The notes under the pieces were generated by a model, which was given only the letters and a program-made list of their open reading frames with translations, did not search any database and was not told the origin of the DNA. From the NCBI RefSeq assembly GCF_000719955.1, contig NZ_JOII01000014.1:80046-144045 (forward strand): a stretch of DNA of 64,000 bases, read 5' to 3'. Positions 1 to 7,688 of the stretch are shown here, one piece after another. The number at the start of each line of letters is the position of its first letter. Position 1 is the first letter of the stretch. A program made the translations under genes and the position numbers. This DNA is from Streptomyces albidoflavus (GTDB lineage Bacteria; Actinomycetota; Actinomycetes; Streptomycetales; Streptomycetaceae).

Positions 1-25
1 CCTGACCGGGGAGGAGGGCAGAGAG

Positions 26-154
26 ATGAGCGCCGCCACAGCGGTCACCAAGATGCCTTACGACTTCTCACCCGCCCGGATGCGCTGCCTGGAACTCGCC
101 GGACGGCTCTTCGGCGAGGCCCTTGCCGACGCCCACCCCGCAGACGGTTCTTGA
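26..154 (+). CDS. Small hypothetical protein, 42 aa (or tail of a longer gene)
   Basis: The ATG at 26 follows a good ribosome site (GAGGAGGG at 11-18, 7-base gap) and opens a 42-codon frame ending at a TGA at 152-154. The product is rich in Ala and Arg with no domain I recognise. The frame is also open back to the window edge, so this could be the C-terminus of a longer gene starting outside the window. It lies on the same strand as the monooxygenase but is separated from it by a 240-base regulatory gap. Function unknown. Confidence 0.4.
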   Translation: MSAATAVTKMPYDFSPARMRCLELAGRLFGEALADAHPADGS

Positions 155-219
155 CCGGGACCTGTCACCAATTTCCGACGCGGCCATTTACTACTCCACC
201 CCCTCGCGCTACAAGTGAA

Positions 220-233
220 TGGGAGCGCTCCCA
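220..233. promoter_or_regulatory. CebR-type operator palindrome
   Basis: TGGGAGCGCTCCCA is a perfect 14-bp palindrome. It is identical to the consensus box of CebR, the LacI-family repressor of cello-oligosaccharide use in Streptomyces. It lies 160 bp upstream of the AA10 monooxygenase start, in the 155-393 gap, so the natural inference is induction of that gene by cello-oligosaccharides. The rest of the gap shows nothing else I can name. Confidence 0.75.
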
Positions 234-393
234 CTAGCCCTCGTCATTCCCCCACCCCTCCACGCCAGTCCCTCTTGCAGATCGATCGCCGGGCCCGAAC
301 GGTCGGCTCCCGCAGCACGGGGCGACGCCCGCGACAGGTCCCGGCCGGTCGGCCGGTGCTCGAAAGGGAACCTTTCACGAAGGAGACCGACTC

Positions 394-1341
394 ATGGCCA
401 TCCACTCGATCCGCACCCGGCACACACTGGCCCTGGCCGCGGCAGCGGGCGTTGCCGCGGCGGTGCTCTCCGTGCCGTCCCCCGCGTCGGCGCACGGCGT
501 CAGCATCATGCCCGGCTCGCGGACCAACCTGTGCTACAAGGACCTGCTCCAGAACGGCTCGACCCAGATGCCGTCCAACCCCGCCTGCGCCGACGCGGTA
601 CGGCAGACCGGTACCACCCCGCTGTACAACTGGTTCGCCGTTCTGGACTCCAACGCCGGTGGCAGGGGCGCGGGTTACGTCCCGGACGGCAAGCTGTGCA
701 GTGCGGGCGACCGCAGCCCGTACGACTTCTCCGCGTACAACGCGGTCCGCACCGACTGGCCGAAGACGCACCTGACCTCCGGGGCGACCATCCAGCTCAA
801 GTACAGCAACTGGGCCGCCCATCCCGGCAAGTTCGAGGTCTACCTCACCAAGAGCGGGTGGAACCCGAACCAGGCCCTCGCCTGGGGCGACCTGGACCAC
901 CTGCAGACGGTGACCGACCCGCCGCAGAACGGCGGTGTGGGCACCAACGAAGGCCACTACTACTGGAACCTCCAGTTACCGCAACGGAGCGGTCAGCACA
1001 TGCTCTTCATCCAGTGGATCCGCTCCGACAGCCAGGAGAACTTCTTCTCCTGCTCCGACGTCGTCTTCGACGGCGGCAGCGGTGAGGTCACCGGTCTGGC
1101 GGGCGGCGAACAGTCGGCCGCCGAGGTCGAGGCGCTCGGGGCGGACGTCGAGAACACCAAGGCCGACCCGATCCACGCCGCCGGACACACCGAACACGCC
1201 GCGGCCGGAGAGGAACTGGCAGCCTCCGGCAACGAGGCGGCCGGCGCCGTGCCCGCGGTGGTGGCGGGCCTGGGGGCGGTCGTCTTCGCCGGTGGCGCGA
1301 TGGTCTTCAACCGGAGCCGCCGGACCAGGCAGCACGGCTGA
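394..1341 (+). CDS. AA10 lytic polysaccharide monooxygenase with C-terminal membrane anchor
   Basis: Copper enzyme that oxidatively cleaves crystalline cellulose or chitin outside the cell. Residues 1-33 are a signal peptide ending in SA, leaving His34 as the mature N-terminus. His34 and His143 (in WAAHPGKF) form the expected histidine brace, and NFFSCSD at about 216-222 supplies the axial Phe. The catalytic domain ends near residue 230. It is followed not by a carbohydrate-binding module but by an Ala/Glu-rich linker and a hydrophobic segment (about 285-307) with a basic tail, so the enzyme is probably tethered to the membrane. The ATG at 394 follows an AAGGAG site. A CebR box upstream suggests cellulose-linked control. 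Substrate preference cannot be read from the sequence. Confidence 0.92.
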   Translation: MAIHSIRTRHTLALAAAAGVAAAVLSVPSPASAHGVSIMPGSRTNLCYKDLLQNGSTQMPSNPACADAVRQTGTTPLYNWFAVLDSNAGGRGAGYVPDGKLCSAGDRSPYDFSAYNAVRTDWPKTHLTSGATIQLKYSNWAAHPGKFEVYLTKSGWNPNQALAWGDLDHLQTVTDPPQNGGVGTNEGHYYWNLQLPQRSGQHMLFIQWIRSDSQENFFSCSDVVFDGGSGEVTGLAGGEQSAAEVEALGADVENTKADPIHAAGHTEHAAAGEELAASGNEAAGAVPAVVAGLGAVVFAGGAMVFNRSRRTRQHG

Positions 1342-1348
1342 CGACCGA

Positions 1349-1380
1349 GGACCCCGGCGCCGCAGCGCCGGGGTCCTTTC
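1349..1380 (+). terminator. Rho-independent-like terminator after the monooxygenase
   Basis: GGACCCCGGCGC (1349-1360) pairs perfectly with GCGCCGGGGTCC (1365-1376) across a CGCA loop, followed by TTTC. It starts 8 bases after the stop codon. Confidence 0.8.
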
Positions 1381-1398
1381 CCCGTGCCCCCACCCCCC

Positions 1399-1427
1399 TT
1401 CCGCAGCCCTGCCGCATCGCCTAGGTT
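1399..1427 (+). promoter_or_regulatory. Possible promoter of the kinase-aldolase pair
   Basis: TTCCGC (1399-1404), a 17-bp spacer and TAGGTT (1422-1427) resemble a Streptomyces housekeeping promoter. CATGAT at 1431-1436 is an alternative -10. The start codon is at 1506. Assigned by pattern only. Confidence 0.35.
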
Positions 1428-1505
1428 TGGCATGATCAGGCCACGAAACCGCAGGCAGACCCGCCAGCACCCCCGGGCGGGCCAGGGCAGCACAGGGCTG
1501 GAACC

Positions 1506-2435
1506 GTGATCCTCACCGTCACTCTGAACACCGCAGTAGACCTGACGTACCACGTCCCCACCCTGCGCCGACACACCACGCACCGCGTCACGGAGACCCA
1601 GGACCGCCCGGGCGGCAAAGGCGTCAACGTCGCCCGCGTACTGGCCCGTCTGGGCCACCCCACCACGGTCACGGGCTTCGCCGGCGGCCCCACCGGAGTC
1701 TGGCTCCGCGAGGCCCTGTCCGGAGAGCCCCACCTCAAGGACGCCCTGGTCCCCATCGGCGGCACCACCCGCCGCACCGTCGCCGTGGTCGACGCCGCCG
1801 GCGGCGACACCACCCAGTTCAACGAACCCGGCCCCACCGTCACCGCCGCCGAGTGGGAGGCCCTGAAGAAGGCGTACGCCTCCCTCCTGCCCGGCGCCGA
1901 GGCGGTCGCCCTCTGCGGCAGCCTCCCGCCCGGCGTGCCCGTCGGCGCCTACGCCCACCTGATCCGCGAGGCCCGCTCCGCCGGCGTCCCCGTCCTCCTC
2001 GACACCAGCGGCGAACCCCTGCGCCGGGGCATCGCCGCCCGCCCCGACCTGGTCAAGCCGAACGCCGCCGAACTCGCCGACCTCACCGGCACCCGCGACC
2101 CCCGCCACGCCGCCCGCGCCGCCCGCCGCCGGGGCGCCCGCGCCGTGGTCGCCTCGCTCGGCGCCGAGGGCCTGCTCGCCGAGACCCCGGTGGGCGCCTG
2201 GCGCGCCGCCCCGCCCGGCCCGGTCCGGGGCAACCCGACGGGCGCGGGCGACTCCGTCGTGGCCGGGCTGCTCGCCGGTCTCGCCGAGGGCGCCGACTGG
2301 CCGGACCGCCTCGTCCGGGCCGCCGCCCTCTCCGCCGCGACCGTGCACGCCTCGGCCGCCGGGGAGTACGACGAGGCCGCCTACCGCGACCTGGCCGCCC
2401 GCATCACCGCCACCGCGCTGCCCGGGGCCGCGTGA
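1506..2435 (+). CDS. PfkB-family sugar-phosphate kinase (1-phosphofructokinase / tagatose-6-phosphate kinase type)
   Basis: Phosphorylates a ketohexose phosphate in the cytoplasm with ATP. The 309-aa product has the N-terminal PfkB signature (RPGGKGVNVARVL, residues 34-46) and the C-terminal NPTGAGDS motif, where Asp249 is the expected catalytic base. The length is normal for the family. The start is a GTG. The aldolase gene follows 71 bases downstream, so the pair would phosphorylate and then cleave a hexose bisphosphate. The sequence alone does not decide between fructose-1-phosphate and tagatose-6-phosphate. No PTS gene is nearby, which makes a dedicated fructose operon less likely. Confidence 0.9.
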   Translation: MILTVTLNTAVDLTYHVPTLRRHTTHRVTETQDRPGGKGVNVARVLARLGHPTTVTGFAGGPTGVWLREALSGEPHLKDALVPIGGTTRRTVAVVDAAGGDTTQFNEPGPTVTAAEWEALKKAYASLLPGAEAVALCGSLPPGVPVGAYAHLIREARSAGVPVLLDTSGEPLRRGIAARPDLVKPNAAELADLTGTRDPRHAARAARRRGARAVVASLGAEGLLAETPVGAWRAAPPGPVRGNPTGAGDSVVAGLLAGLAEGADWPDRLVRAAALSAATVHASAAGEYDEAAYRDLAARITATALPGAA

Positions 2436-2506
2436 CCCCGTAGCGCCGAGCCCGACCGGACGCGGCCACCCGGCCGACGTCAGCCGACATCCGCAGGGGG
2501 AGAGCC

Positions 2507-3352
2507 GTGCCACTCGTACCGACCGGGGAACTCGTCACCGAAGCGGCGGCCGCAGGCCGGGCCGTCGCCGCGTTCAACGTCATCACCCTCGAACACGCCG
2601 AGGCCGTCGCCGCCGCCGCCGAGGAGGCGGGGCTGCCCGCCGTCCTCCAGATCTCCCAGAACGCCGTCGCCTACCACGGCCACCGGCTCGGCCCGATCGC
2701 CGCCGCCACCGGCGCCGTCGCCCGCTGCTCCACCGCGCCGCTCGCCCTCCACCTCGACCACGCCGACTCCTGGGAGCTGGTCGAGGCCGCCCCCGCCGAG
2801 GGGTTCGGCTCGGTCATGTACGACGCCTCCCGGCTGAACGCCGAGGAGAACCTGCGCCGCACCGCCGAGGCCGTACGGTTCGGCCACGCCCACGGCCTCT
2901 GGGTCGAGGCGGAGCTGGGCCGGATCGGCGGCAAGCCCGGCGAGCCGCCGCTCGACGCCCACGCCCCCGGGGTCCGTACCGACCCCGCCGAGGCGGCCGC
3001 GTACGTGAAGGAGACCGGGGTCGACGCCCTGGCGGTGGCCGTCGGCTCCTCGCACGCCATGACGGAGCGCACCGCCGCCCTCGACCACACCCTGATCGCC
3101 GCCCTGCGCTCGGCCGTGCCCGTCCCCCTGGTGCTGCACGGCTCCAGCGGCGTGCCGGACGAGGAGCTGGCCCACGCGGTCCGCTCCGGCATGACGAAGA
3201 TCAACATCGGCACCGCCCTCAACCAGGCGTTCACCTCCGCCCTCACCACCCACCTCACCGACCACCCGGACCCGCGCCCGTACCTCTCCCTGGCCCGCGC
3301 GGCGGTACGCGGCCGGGCGCACCACTTCCTGACCGTGCTGTCCGGGGTCTGA
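2507..3352 (+). CDS. Class II (zinc) ketose-bisphosphate aldolase
   Basis: Reversibly cleaves fructose- or tagatose-1,6-bisphosphate to two triose phosphates. The 281-aa protein carries the class II hallmarks: LHLDHAD (81-87, catalytic Asp84 and zinc ligand His85), VEAELGRIGG with a metal-binding Glu, VGSSHAM, LHGSSGV and KINIGTAL near the C-terminus. The GTG start follows GGGGGAGA. It forms a two-gene unit with the upstream PfkB kinase. It is shorter than the long-type FbaA, consistent with the GatY/KbaY-like branch, but substrate choice is inferred. Confidence 0.9.
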   Translation: MPLVPTGELVTEAAAAGRAVAAFNVITLEHAEAVAAAAEEAGLPAVLQISQNAVAYHGHRLGPIAAATGAVARCSTAPLALHLDHADSWELVEAAPAEGFGSVMYDASRLNAEENLRRTAEAVRFGHAHGLWVEAELGRIGGKPGEPPLDAHAPGVRTDPAEAAAYVKETGVDALAVAVGSSHAMTERTAALDHTLIAALRSAVPVPLVLHGSSGVPDEELAHAVRSGMTKINIGTALNQAFTSALTTHLTDHPDPRPYLSLARAAVRGRAHHFLTVLSGV

Positions 3353-3384
3353 GCCGGCCCCGCCACCGGGAGCGCGTACGCGAA

Positions 3385-3424
3385 CGGCCGGGCCCGCCCC
3401 TCGTACAGGGGGCGGGCCCGGCCG
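3385..3424. terminator. Bidirectional terminator between converging genes
   Basis: Sixteen-base arms (3385-3400 and 3409-3424) pair perfectly around an 8-base loop. The stem lies between the aldolase stop and the converging gene that ends at 3454. Confidence 0.8.
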
Positions 3425-3453
3425 CGTACCTCAGCGAGTGCCGGTGGCGGGCG

Positions 3454-4413
3454 TCAGCCCTGCGTGCCTTCCTTCAGCCACAGCTGGTCGAAGTTGGCGT
3501 CGCACTGGTTGCCCTCCTCGCAGGAGAGCGTGATGGTGTTGGTGCCCTTGGTGAGGTTGACCACGGCCCAGGTGTTGACCCACTTGTCGGACCACTCGCC
3601 CTCTTCGACATTGGCGAAGTTGTCCATGTTGAGCGGGCGCTCCTGGGCCTTGCCGTTGACGAGGATCGTGGCGTTGGCGGCCTTGCCGGGGACGCCGTAG
3701 GAGACGCGCAGGCTGTAGCCGGCGTCCTCCGGAATGCCGTTGACCGTCCAGGTCACCTTGGCGCCGACCTTGTTGAACCCGGCGACGTACGTCCCGGCCT
3801 CGGCGCCCTGGATGTCGGAGGCGGTGACGGTGCCGCCCTCCAGCTTGAGGGCCTTGGCGTCGGTCTTCGGCAGGTCGACGGGCTTGTCCTCCTCGTCGTC
3901 CTGCGAATTCTCCTGCTGCTCGTCCTCGCCCTCGCCGCCCCCGGCGTCGGCGGTCGGCGCGGTGTCCTTGCCGGCCTCGTCGCCCTTGTCGTCGTCGCCG
4001 GAGAACATCGTGACGGCGATCACCACGATCACCGCGACGACCACCGCGACGGCGCCGATCAGCAGCATCCGCGTGTTGGGCCCGCCCGAGCCGGAACCGC
4101 GCCCGCCCCCGGGCGCCACCGGCGGCGGCGCCCCGTGCTGCTGCTGCGGCGGCACACCCTGCGGCGCCTGCCCGTAGGGCTGCTGCTGGGGCGGGTAGCC
4201 GTACCCGCCCTGCTGCCCGCCGTACCGCCGCTCACCGACGGCACGCACCTGGTTGTACGAGGAGCGGGGGCCGGGGTAGCCGTAGCCGCCGCCCCCGCCT
4301 GGAGGGGTGGCACCGGCCGCCTGCCCGTCGGCGTACAGGTAGCCGAACGGGTCGTCGCCCTCGGGCGTGCCGTTGTCGCCAGAGGCGCCGTTGTTGCCAG
4401 GGCCGGGTGTCAT
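3454..4413 (-). CDS. Membrane-anchored protein with C-terminal carbohydrate-binding-like (CBM35/CBM6-type) domain
   Basis: The 319-aa product has a Gly/Pro/Gln/Tyr-rich cytoplasmic part (about 1-110), one strong transmembrane helix (MLLIGAVAVVVAVIVV region), an acidic linker (GDDDKGDE, EGEDEQQEN) and a C-terminal beta-sandwich-like domain of about 130 residues. That domain has the CBM35-like traits: a GTYVAGF start, a SLRVSYGVPG strand, an ILVNGK strand and a closing NFDQLWLKE. No catalytic domain is present, so it may bind glycan outside the membrane. I chose the ATG at 4413, which follows GAGGAG. A TTG at 4431 would add six residues. The fold assignment is from sequence pattern only. Confidence 0.8.
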   Translation of the reverse strand: MTPGPGNNGASGDNGTPEGDDPFGYLYADGQAAGATPPGGGGGYGYPGPRSSYNQVRAVGERRYGGQQGGYGYPPQQQPYGQAPQGVPPQQQHGAPPPVAPGGGRGSGSGGPNTRMLLIGAVAVVVAVIVVIAVTMFSGDDDKGDEAGKDTAPTADAGGGEGEDEQQENSQDDEEDKPVDLPKTDAKALKLEGGTVTASDIQGAEAGTYVAGFNKVGAKVTWTVNGIPEDAGYSLRVSYGVPGKAANATILVNGKAQERPLNMDNFANVEEGEWSDKWVNTWAVVNLTKGTNTITLSCEEGNQCDANFDQLWLKEGTQG

Positions 4414-4722
4414 CCCGTGGTCACTCCTCAAACACGTACCGGAATCGCAGGGTCATCGACTCGGCGAGCCTACCCGCTCGAACTGACGCGAAGGGGTGAT
4501 GTAGCCCTCCCCAAGGTTTCAACTCGCCTACAGCTACGGGGACGTTTGGGTCCCCGGTCCGGCCGGGGCTGTGCGTGGACTCACCTTCACACCCCTCCCC
4601 GAGGGAGAAACGGGAAGAAAAAGGAAGAAAGCCATGGCAGACCTCCACCGCCAGCCCCAGCCCCGACCTGGCGCACCAGCGCGTCTCCCACCGTCTCCAG
4701 CCCGGGGCCGCACCACACTCAA

Positions 4723-4836
4723 CCCGGCCGGCGCTTGAGGCCACTTCTCAAGCCCGGCCGGCGCTTGAGGCCATCTTTCACCGGCACGGTCAGGACGAAG
4801 CCCGGCCACCAACAGCCCGGCCGGCGCTTGAGGCCA
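4723..4836. repeat. Three copies of a 20-bp intergenic repeat
   Basis: CCCGGCCGGCGCTTGAGGCC occurs at 4723-4742, 4753-4772 and 4816-4835, each followed by A, with a decayed partial copy near 4799-4806. All point the same way. They occupy the 4414-4919 gap between two leftward genes. The core (GGCCGGCGCTTGAGG) looks like the dispersed short repeats often seen between Streptomyces genes. Apart from a small hairpin at 4538-4555, the rest of the gap shows nothing I can name. Confidence 0.8.
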
Positions 4837-4919
4837 CCCCACCCCACGCCGGCTCGGGCCGGCCCCGTAGGCAACGGACCCCAGCCCCGGCGGAACAGCC
4901 AAACAAAGGCGGCCGGGCC

Positions 4920-6650
4920 CTATCCGGCCCGCCGCTGCTGCTTGGAGCGGGAACGTTTCTCGATGTACATCCGCTGGTCGGCGCTTTGCAGGACTTCCTC
5001 GACGGACATGCCGCAGTGGGCCCAGCCGATGCCGAAGCTGGCCCCGACGCGCACCGCGCGTCCGTCCACGCGGATGGGCGGGATGATCGCGTTGCGCAGG
5101 CGGACCGCGAGGTCCTGGGCGTCGGCGTGGCAGAGGCCGTCGGCGAGGACGACGAACTCGTCGCCGCCGAGCCGGGCCACGGTGTCGCCGTCCCGGACGC
5201 CGCTGGTGAGGCGGCGGGCGACCTCGATGAGGACGGCGTCGCCGGTGTGGTGGCCGAACCGGTCGTTGATGGACTTGAAGCCGTCGAGGTCGCAGAAGAG
5301 CACGGCCAGGCCCTTGGCGCCCTCGCCGTCCTGGTCGCCGTCCTCGTCGGGGGCGACGGTGTGGACGTGGTGCTCGTAGGGGGCGACGCCGAATCCGGCG
5401 CCGGTCGGCCCGGCCGCGTGGCGGGCGCCGCCGAGGCCGAGGCCGAGGTCGAAGTCGTGGGCGTCCGCGTCGTAGGCGTCGGGGTCGGCGGCGGGGCCGG
5501 GGAACGAGCCGGGGGCGGGCCCGCCGTAGGCGGCGTCGAGGGTGTCGACGGCGCTGGGGCGGCCGGCGTGCGGGCGGGTGCAGAGGCGGGCGGAGAGGCG
5601 GGCGCGCAGTTCGGCGCTGTTGGGGAGGCCGGTGAGGGCGTCGTGGCTGGCGCGGTGGGCGAGCTGCATCTCGTGGCGCTTGCGCTCGGTGATGTCCTCG
5701 ACGTGGGTGAGGAGGAGGCGGGGCCCGTCGGTGGCGTCGGCGACGACGGAGTTGCGCAGGCTCACCCAGAGGTAGGCGCCCTCGCTGGTGGAGAGGCGGA
5801 CCTCGGTGCGCCCGCCCTCGGCGCTGGTGCGCAGCAGGGTGCCGATGTCCTCGGGGTGGGCGAGGTCGGAGAAGGTGTAGCGGCGCAGGGTGCCCGCGCG
5901 GCGGCCGAGGAGGCGGCAGAGGGCGTCGTTGGCGCGGAGGATGCGGCCGTGCTGGTCCCCGCCCATCTCGGCGATGGCCATGCCGCTGGGGGCGAACTCG
6001 AACGCCTGGCGGAAGCTTTCCTCACTGGCACGCAGTGCCTGCTGTTCGCGTTCCAGGCGGACCAGGGCCCGCTGCATGTTGGCGCGGAGCCGGGCGTTGG
6101 ATATCGCTATCGCGGCCTGGAAGGCGTACATCTGGAAGGCTTCCTGGCCCCAGGGGCCGGGGAGGCGGCCGTTGCGCGGGCGGTCGACGGAGATGACGCC
6201 GAGGAGTTCGTCGCTGCCGGTGACGTGGAGCGGGGCGAAGAGGCGGTCGCCGGGGTGCCACTCGTCCTCGTAGCGGGGGACGGGGGCGGGGGTGTACCAG
6301 CCGGGGACGCCGTCCTCGTCGAGCTGCCACGCCTCGGTGTGCGAGATGAACCGCAGGTCACCCCAGTGTTCGGCGAGGGAGAGGCGGTGGTCCCAGGCGT
6401 GCCGGGGGCCGACCTGGCCGGTGAGGAGGGCTTCCGCGGAGGAGTTCCCGGCGACGGCGGCGACGACGAGGTCGCCGTCGGCCTGGACGAGGTTGACGGC
6501 GGACAGTTCGTAGCCGAGGCCGGTGACCACGCCGTCGGCGACGGTCTGGAGGGTGTCCGCGAGACTGCGGGCACTGTTCAGGTCCGCGATGACCTGATGC
6601 AGCTGCCGCAGGGTCGCAAGGCGGACGTAGGGCTCCGACTCGGTCTCCAT
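4920..6650 (-). CDS. cdgB: GAF-PAS-GGDEF diguanylate cyclase (CdgB-like)
   Basis: Makes c-di-GMP, which in Streptomyces controls the switch from growth to sporulation through BldD. Of 576 residues, about 20-190 form a GAF domain, about 215-325 a PAS/PAC domain (ending VEDITERKRHEMQ) and the C-terminal part a GGDEF domain. The active-site GGDEF at about 495 is intact, and an RxxD inhibitory site (RDGD) stands five residues before it, so product feedback is expected. The domain order and the opening ETESEPYVRLATLRQLHQ match CdgB as I know it. A disordered, acidic insertion of roughly 90 residues splits the start of the GGDEF domain. I chose the ATG at 6650, behind GGAGAG. An upstream ATG at 6737 would add 29 less typical residues. 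A Crp-like palindrome lies 133 bp upstream. Confidence 0.88.
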   Translation of the reverse strand: METESEPYVRLATLRQLHQVIADLNSARSLADTLQTVADGVVTGLGYELSAVNLVQADGDLVVAAVAGNSSAEALLTGQVGPRHAWDHRLSLAEHWGDLRFISHTEAWQLDEDGVPGWYTPAPVPRYEDEWHPGDRLFAPLHVTGSDELLGVISVDRPRNGRLPGPWGQEAFQMYAFQAAIAISNARLRANMQRALVRLEREQQALRASEESFRQAFEFAPSGMAIAEMGGDQHGRILRANDALCRLLGRRAGTLRRYTFSDLAHPEDIGTLLRTSAEGGRTEVRLSTSEGAYLWVSLRNSVVADATDGPRLLLTHVEDITERKRHEMQLAHRASHDALTGLPNSAELRARLSARLCTRPHAGRPSAVDTLDAAYGGPAPGSFPGPAADPDAYDADAHDFDLGLGLGGARHAAGPTGAGFGVAPYEHHVHTVAPDEDGDQDGEGAKGLAVLFCDLDGFKSINDRFGHHTGDAVLIEVARRLTSGVRDGDTVARLGGDEFVVLADGLCHADAQDLAVRLRNAIIPPIRVDGRAVRVGASFGIGWAHCGMSVEEVLQSADQRMYIEKRSRSKQQRRAG

Positions 6651-6782
6651 GCGCTCTCTCCCCGAGACCTCGACAGCAACTCCAGGATGGGCAGCGTCCC
6701 TCAGTGTCACGTCATCCGTTCCCGGCCACTGAATCACAGCGAGCTGTTCACTCGGTACACAGGGTCAACGAAATGTGCGTTC

Positions 6783-6798
6783 TGTGACTCAAGTCACA
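6783..6798. promoter_or_regulatory. Perfect Crp-type palindrome upstream of the diguanylate cyclase
   Basis: TGTGACTCAAGTCACA matches TGTGA-N6-TCACA at all ten conserved positions and also the Streptomyces Crp pattern GTG-N6-GNCAC. It sits 133 bp upstream of the leftward cyclase and about 350 bp upstream of the rightward flavin reductase. The left half (TGACTCA) also resembles a BldD half-site. The role is inferred. The remainder of the 6651-7152 gap holds a second palindrome at 7000-7013. Confidence 0.65.
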
Positions 6799-6999
6799 TG
6801 ATCCACGGGTGACTTGGCCACCTTGCGGCATATTCACCCGGAGTTGCTCAGGGCCCGCCCGAACCTGGACGGAACACGCATCCCGCCCGGTCCCGGAAGG
6901 TGTCCTTCCGCTCATACCCTGCCACTCTGCGGCACCGGACGGTCGACAACGGCCTGATTCAGCCAACCCGGCGGCGAAACCAAAGCGGGGGTCGGACCC

Positions 7000-7013
7000 G
7001 GGACCTAGGTCCC
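7000..7013. promoter_or_regulatory. 14-bp palindrome upstream of flavin reductase
   Basis: GGGACCTAGGTCCC is a perfect 14-bp palindrome 140 bp before the chosen flavin reductase start, followed by a possible -10 (TAGCGT at 7056-7061). It could be an operator. No regulator can be assigned. Confidence 0.3.
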
Positions 7014-7152
7014 CGCTGGTTCCCCCGGCCGATGTGGGGGCGCGGCAGCGCGCACTAGCGTGACGAGGGTGTTCACGACCCGCGCCACCTCCGGCTCCCC
7101 CGCGTCCGCCGTCCCCGCCGCCCCCTCCGCCGGGCCGGGGCATGCTGAAGGG

Positions 7153-7656
7153 GTGAGCAACGAAGAGTTCCGCGCCGCCATGTCCCGGCTGGCGGCCGGC
7201 GTGGTGCTGGTGACCGCGCACGACCCGGAGGACGGCCCGCGCGGCGAGGACGCCGGGATGACCGCCACCGCCTTCGTCTCCGTCTCGCTCGACCCGCCGC
7301 TGGTGATGGTGAGCGTGCGGACCGGCTCCCGGATGGACGACGTCCTGACCGACCGGCCGCTGTGGGCGGTCTCGCTCCTCGGCGAGGACCAGCGTGACAT
7401 CGCGGGCCGGTTCGCGATGAGCGGCCGCCTCAGCGACAGCCTCCTCTTCGCCTCACTCCCGCACACCCGGGGCGAGTTCACCGGCGCCCCGCTGATCGAG
7501 GGCGGCCTCGGCGCCGTGGAGTGCCGTACCGAGCAGCGCGTCCAGGCGGGCGACCACACCCTGCTGATCGGCCGCGTCCTGTCGGCAGCCCTGCCCGCCG
7601 CCGAGGGCGGGCCCCTCGTCTACTACCGGGGCCGGTACCGCCACCTCGGCCGATAA
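7153..7656 (+). CDS. Flavin reductase-like FMN-binding protein
   Basis: Predicted NAD(P)H:flavin oxidoreductase of the small-component type that feeds reduced flavin to partner monooxygenases. The 167-aa product opens with FRAAMSRLAAGVVLVTA and has TATAFVSVSLDPPLVMVSV (flavin-binding strand-turn), RFAMSGR and a closing GPLVYYRGRYRHL, all usual for the family. I chose the GTG at 7153 because the homologous region begins there, although the AAGGG just before it is very close. A GTG at 7060 would add 31 Ala/Pro-rich residues. No partner monooxygenase is adjacent. Confidence 0.85.
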   Translation: MSNEEFRAAMSRLAAGVVLVTAHDPEDGPRGEDAGMTATAFVSVSLDPPLVMVSVRTGSRMDDVLTDRPLWAVSLLGEDQRDIAGRFAMSGRLSDSLLFASLPHTRGEFTGAPLIEGGLGAVECRTEQRVQAGDHTLLIGRVLSAALPAAEGGPLVYYRGRYRHLGR

Positions 7657-7660
7657 ACGT

Positions 7661-7680
7661 CCCCGGGGGTTGCCCCGGGG
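7661..7680. terminator. Hairpin between converging genes
   Basis: Two CCCCGGGG arms (7661-7668 and 7673-7680) around a GTTG loop, placed between the stops of the flavin reductase and ArfB genes. Confidence 0.6.
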
Positions 7681-7688
7681 CGCGCGGC

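Noticed and set aside
4575..6812. Long open frame (745 codons) on the + strand opposite the diguanylate cyclase
   Set aside because: It is the antisense shadow of a GC-rich gene, with low-complexity Gly/Val/Ala/Glu composition and no domain.
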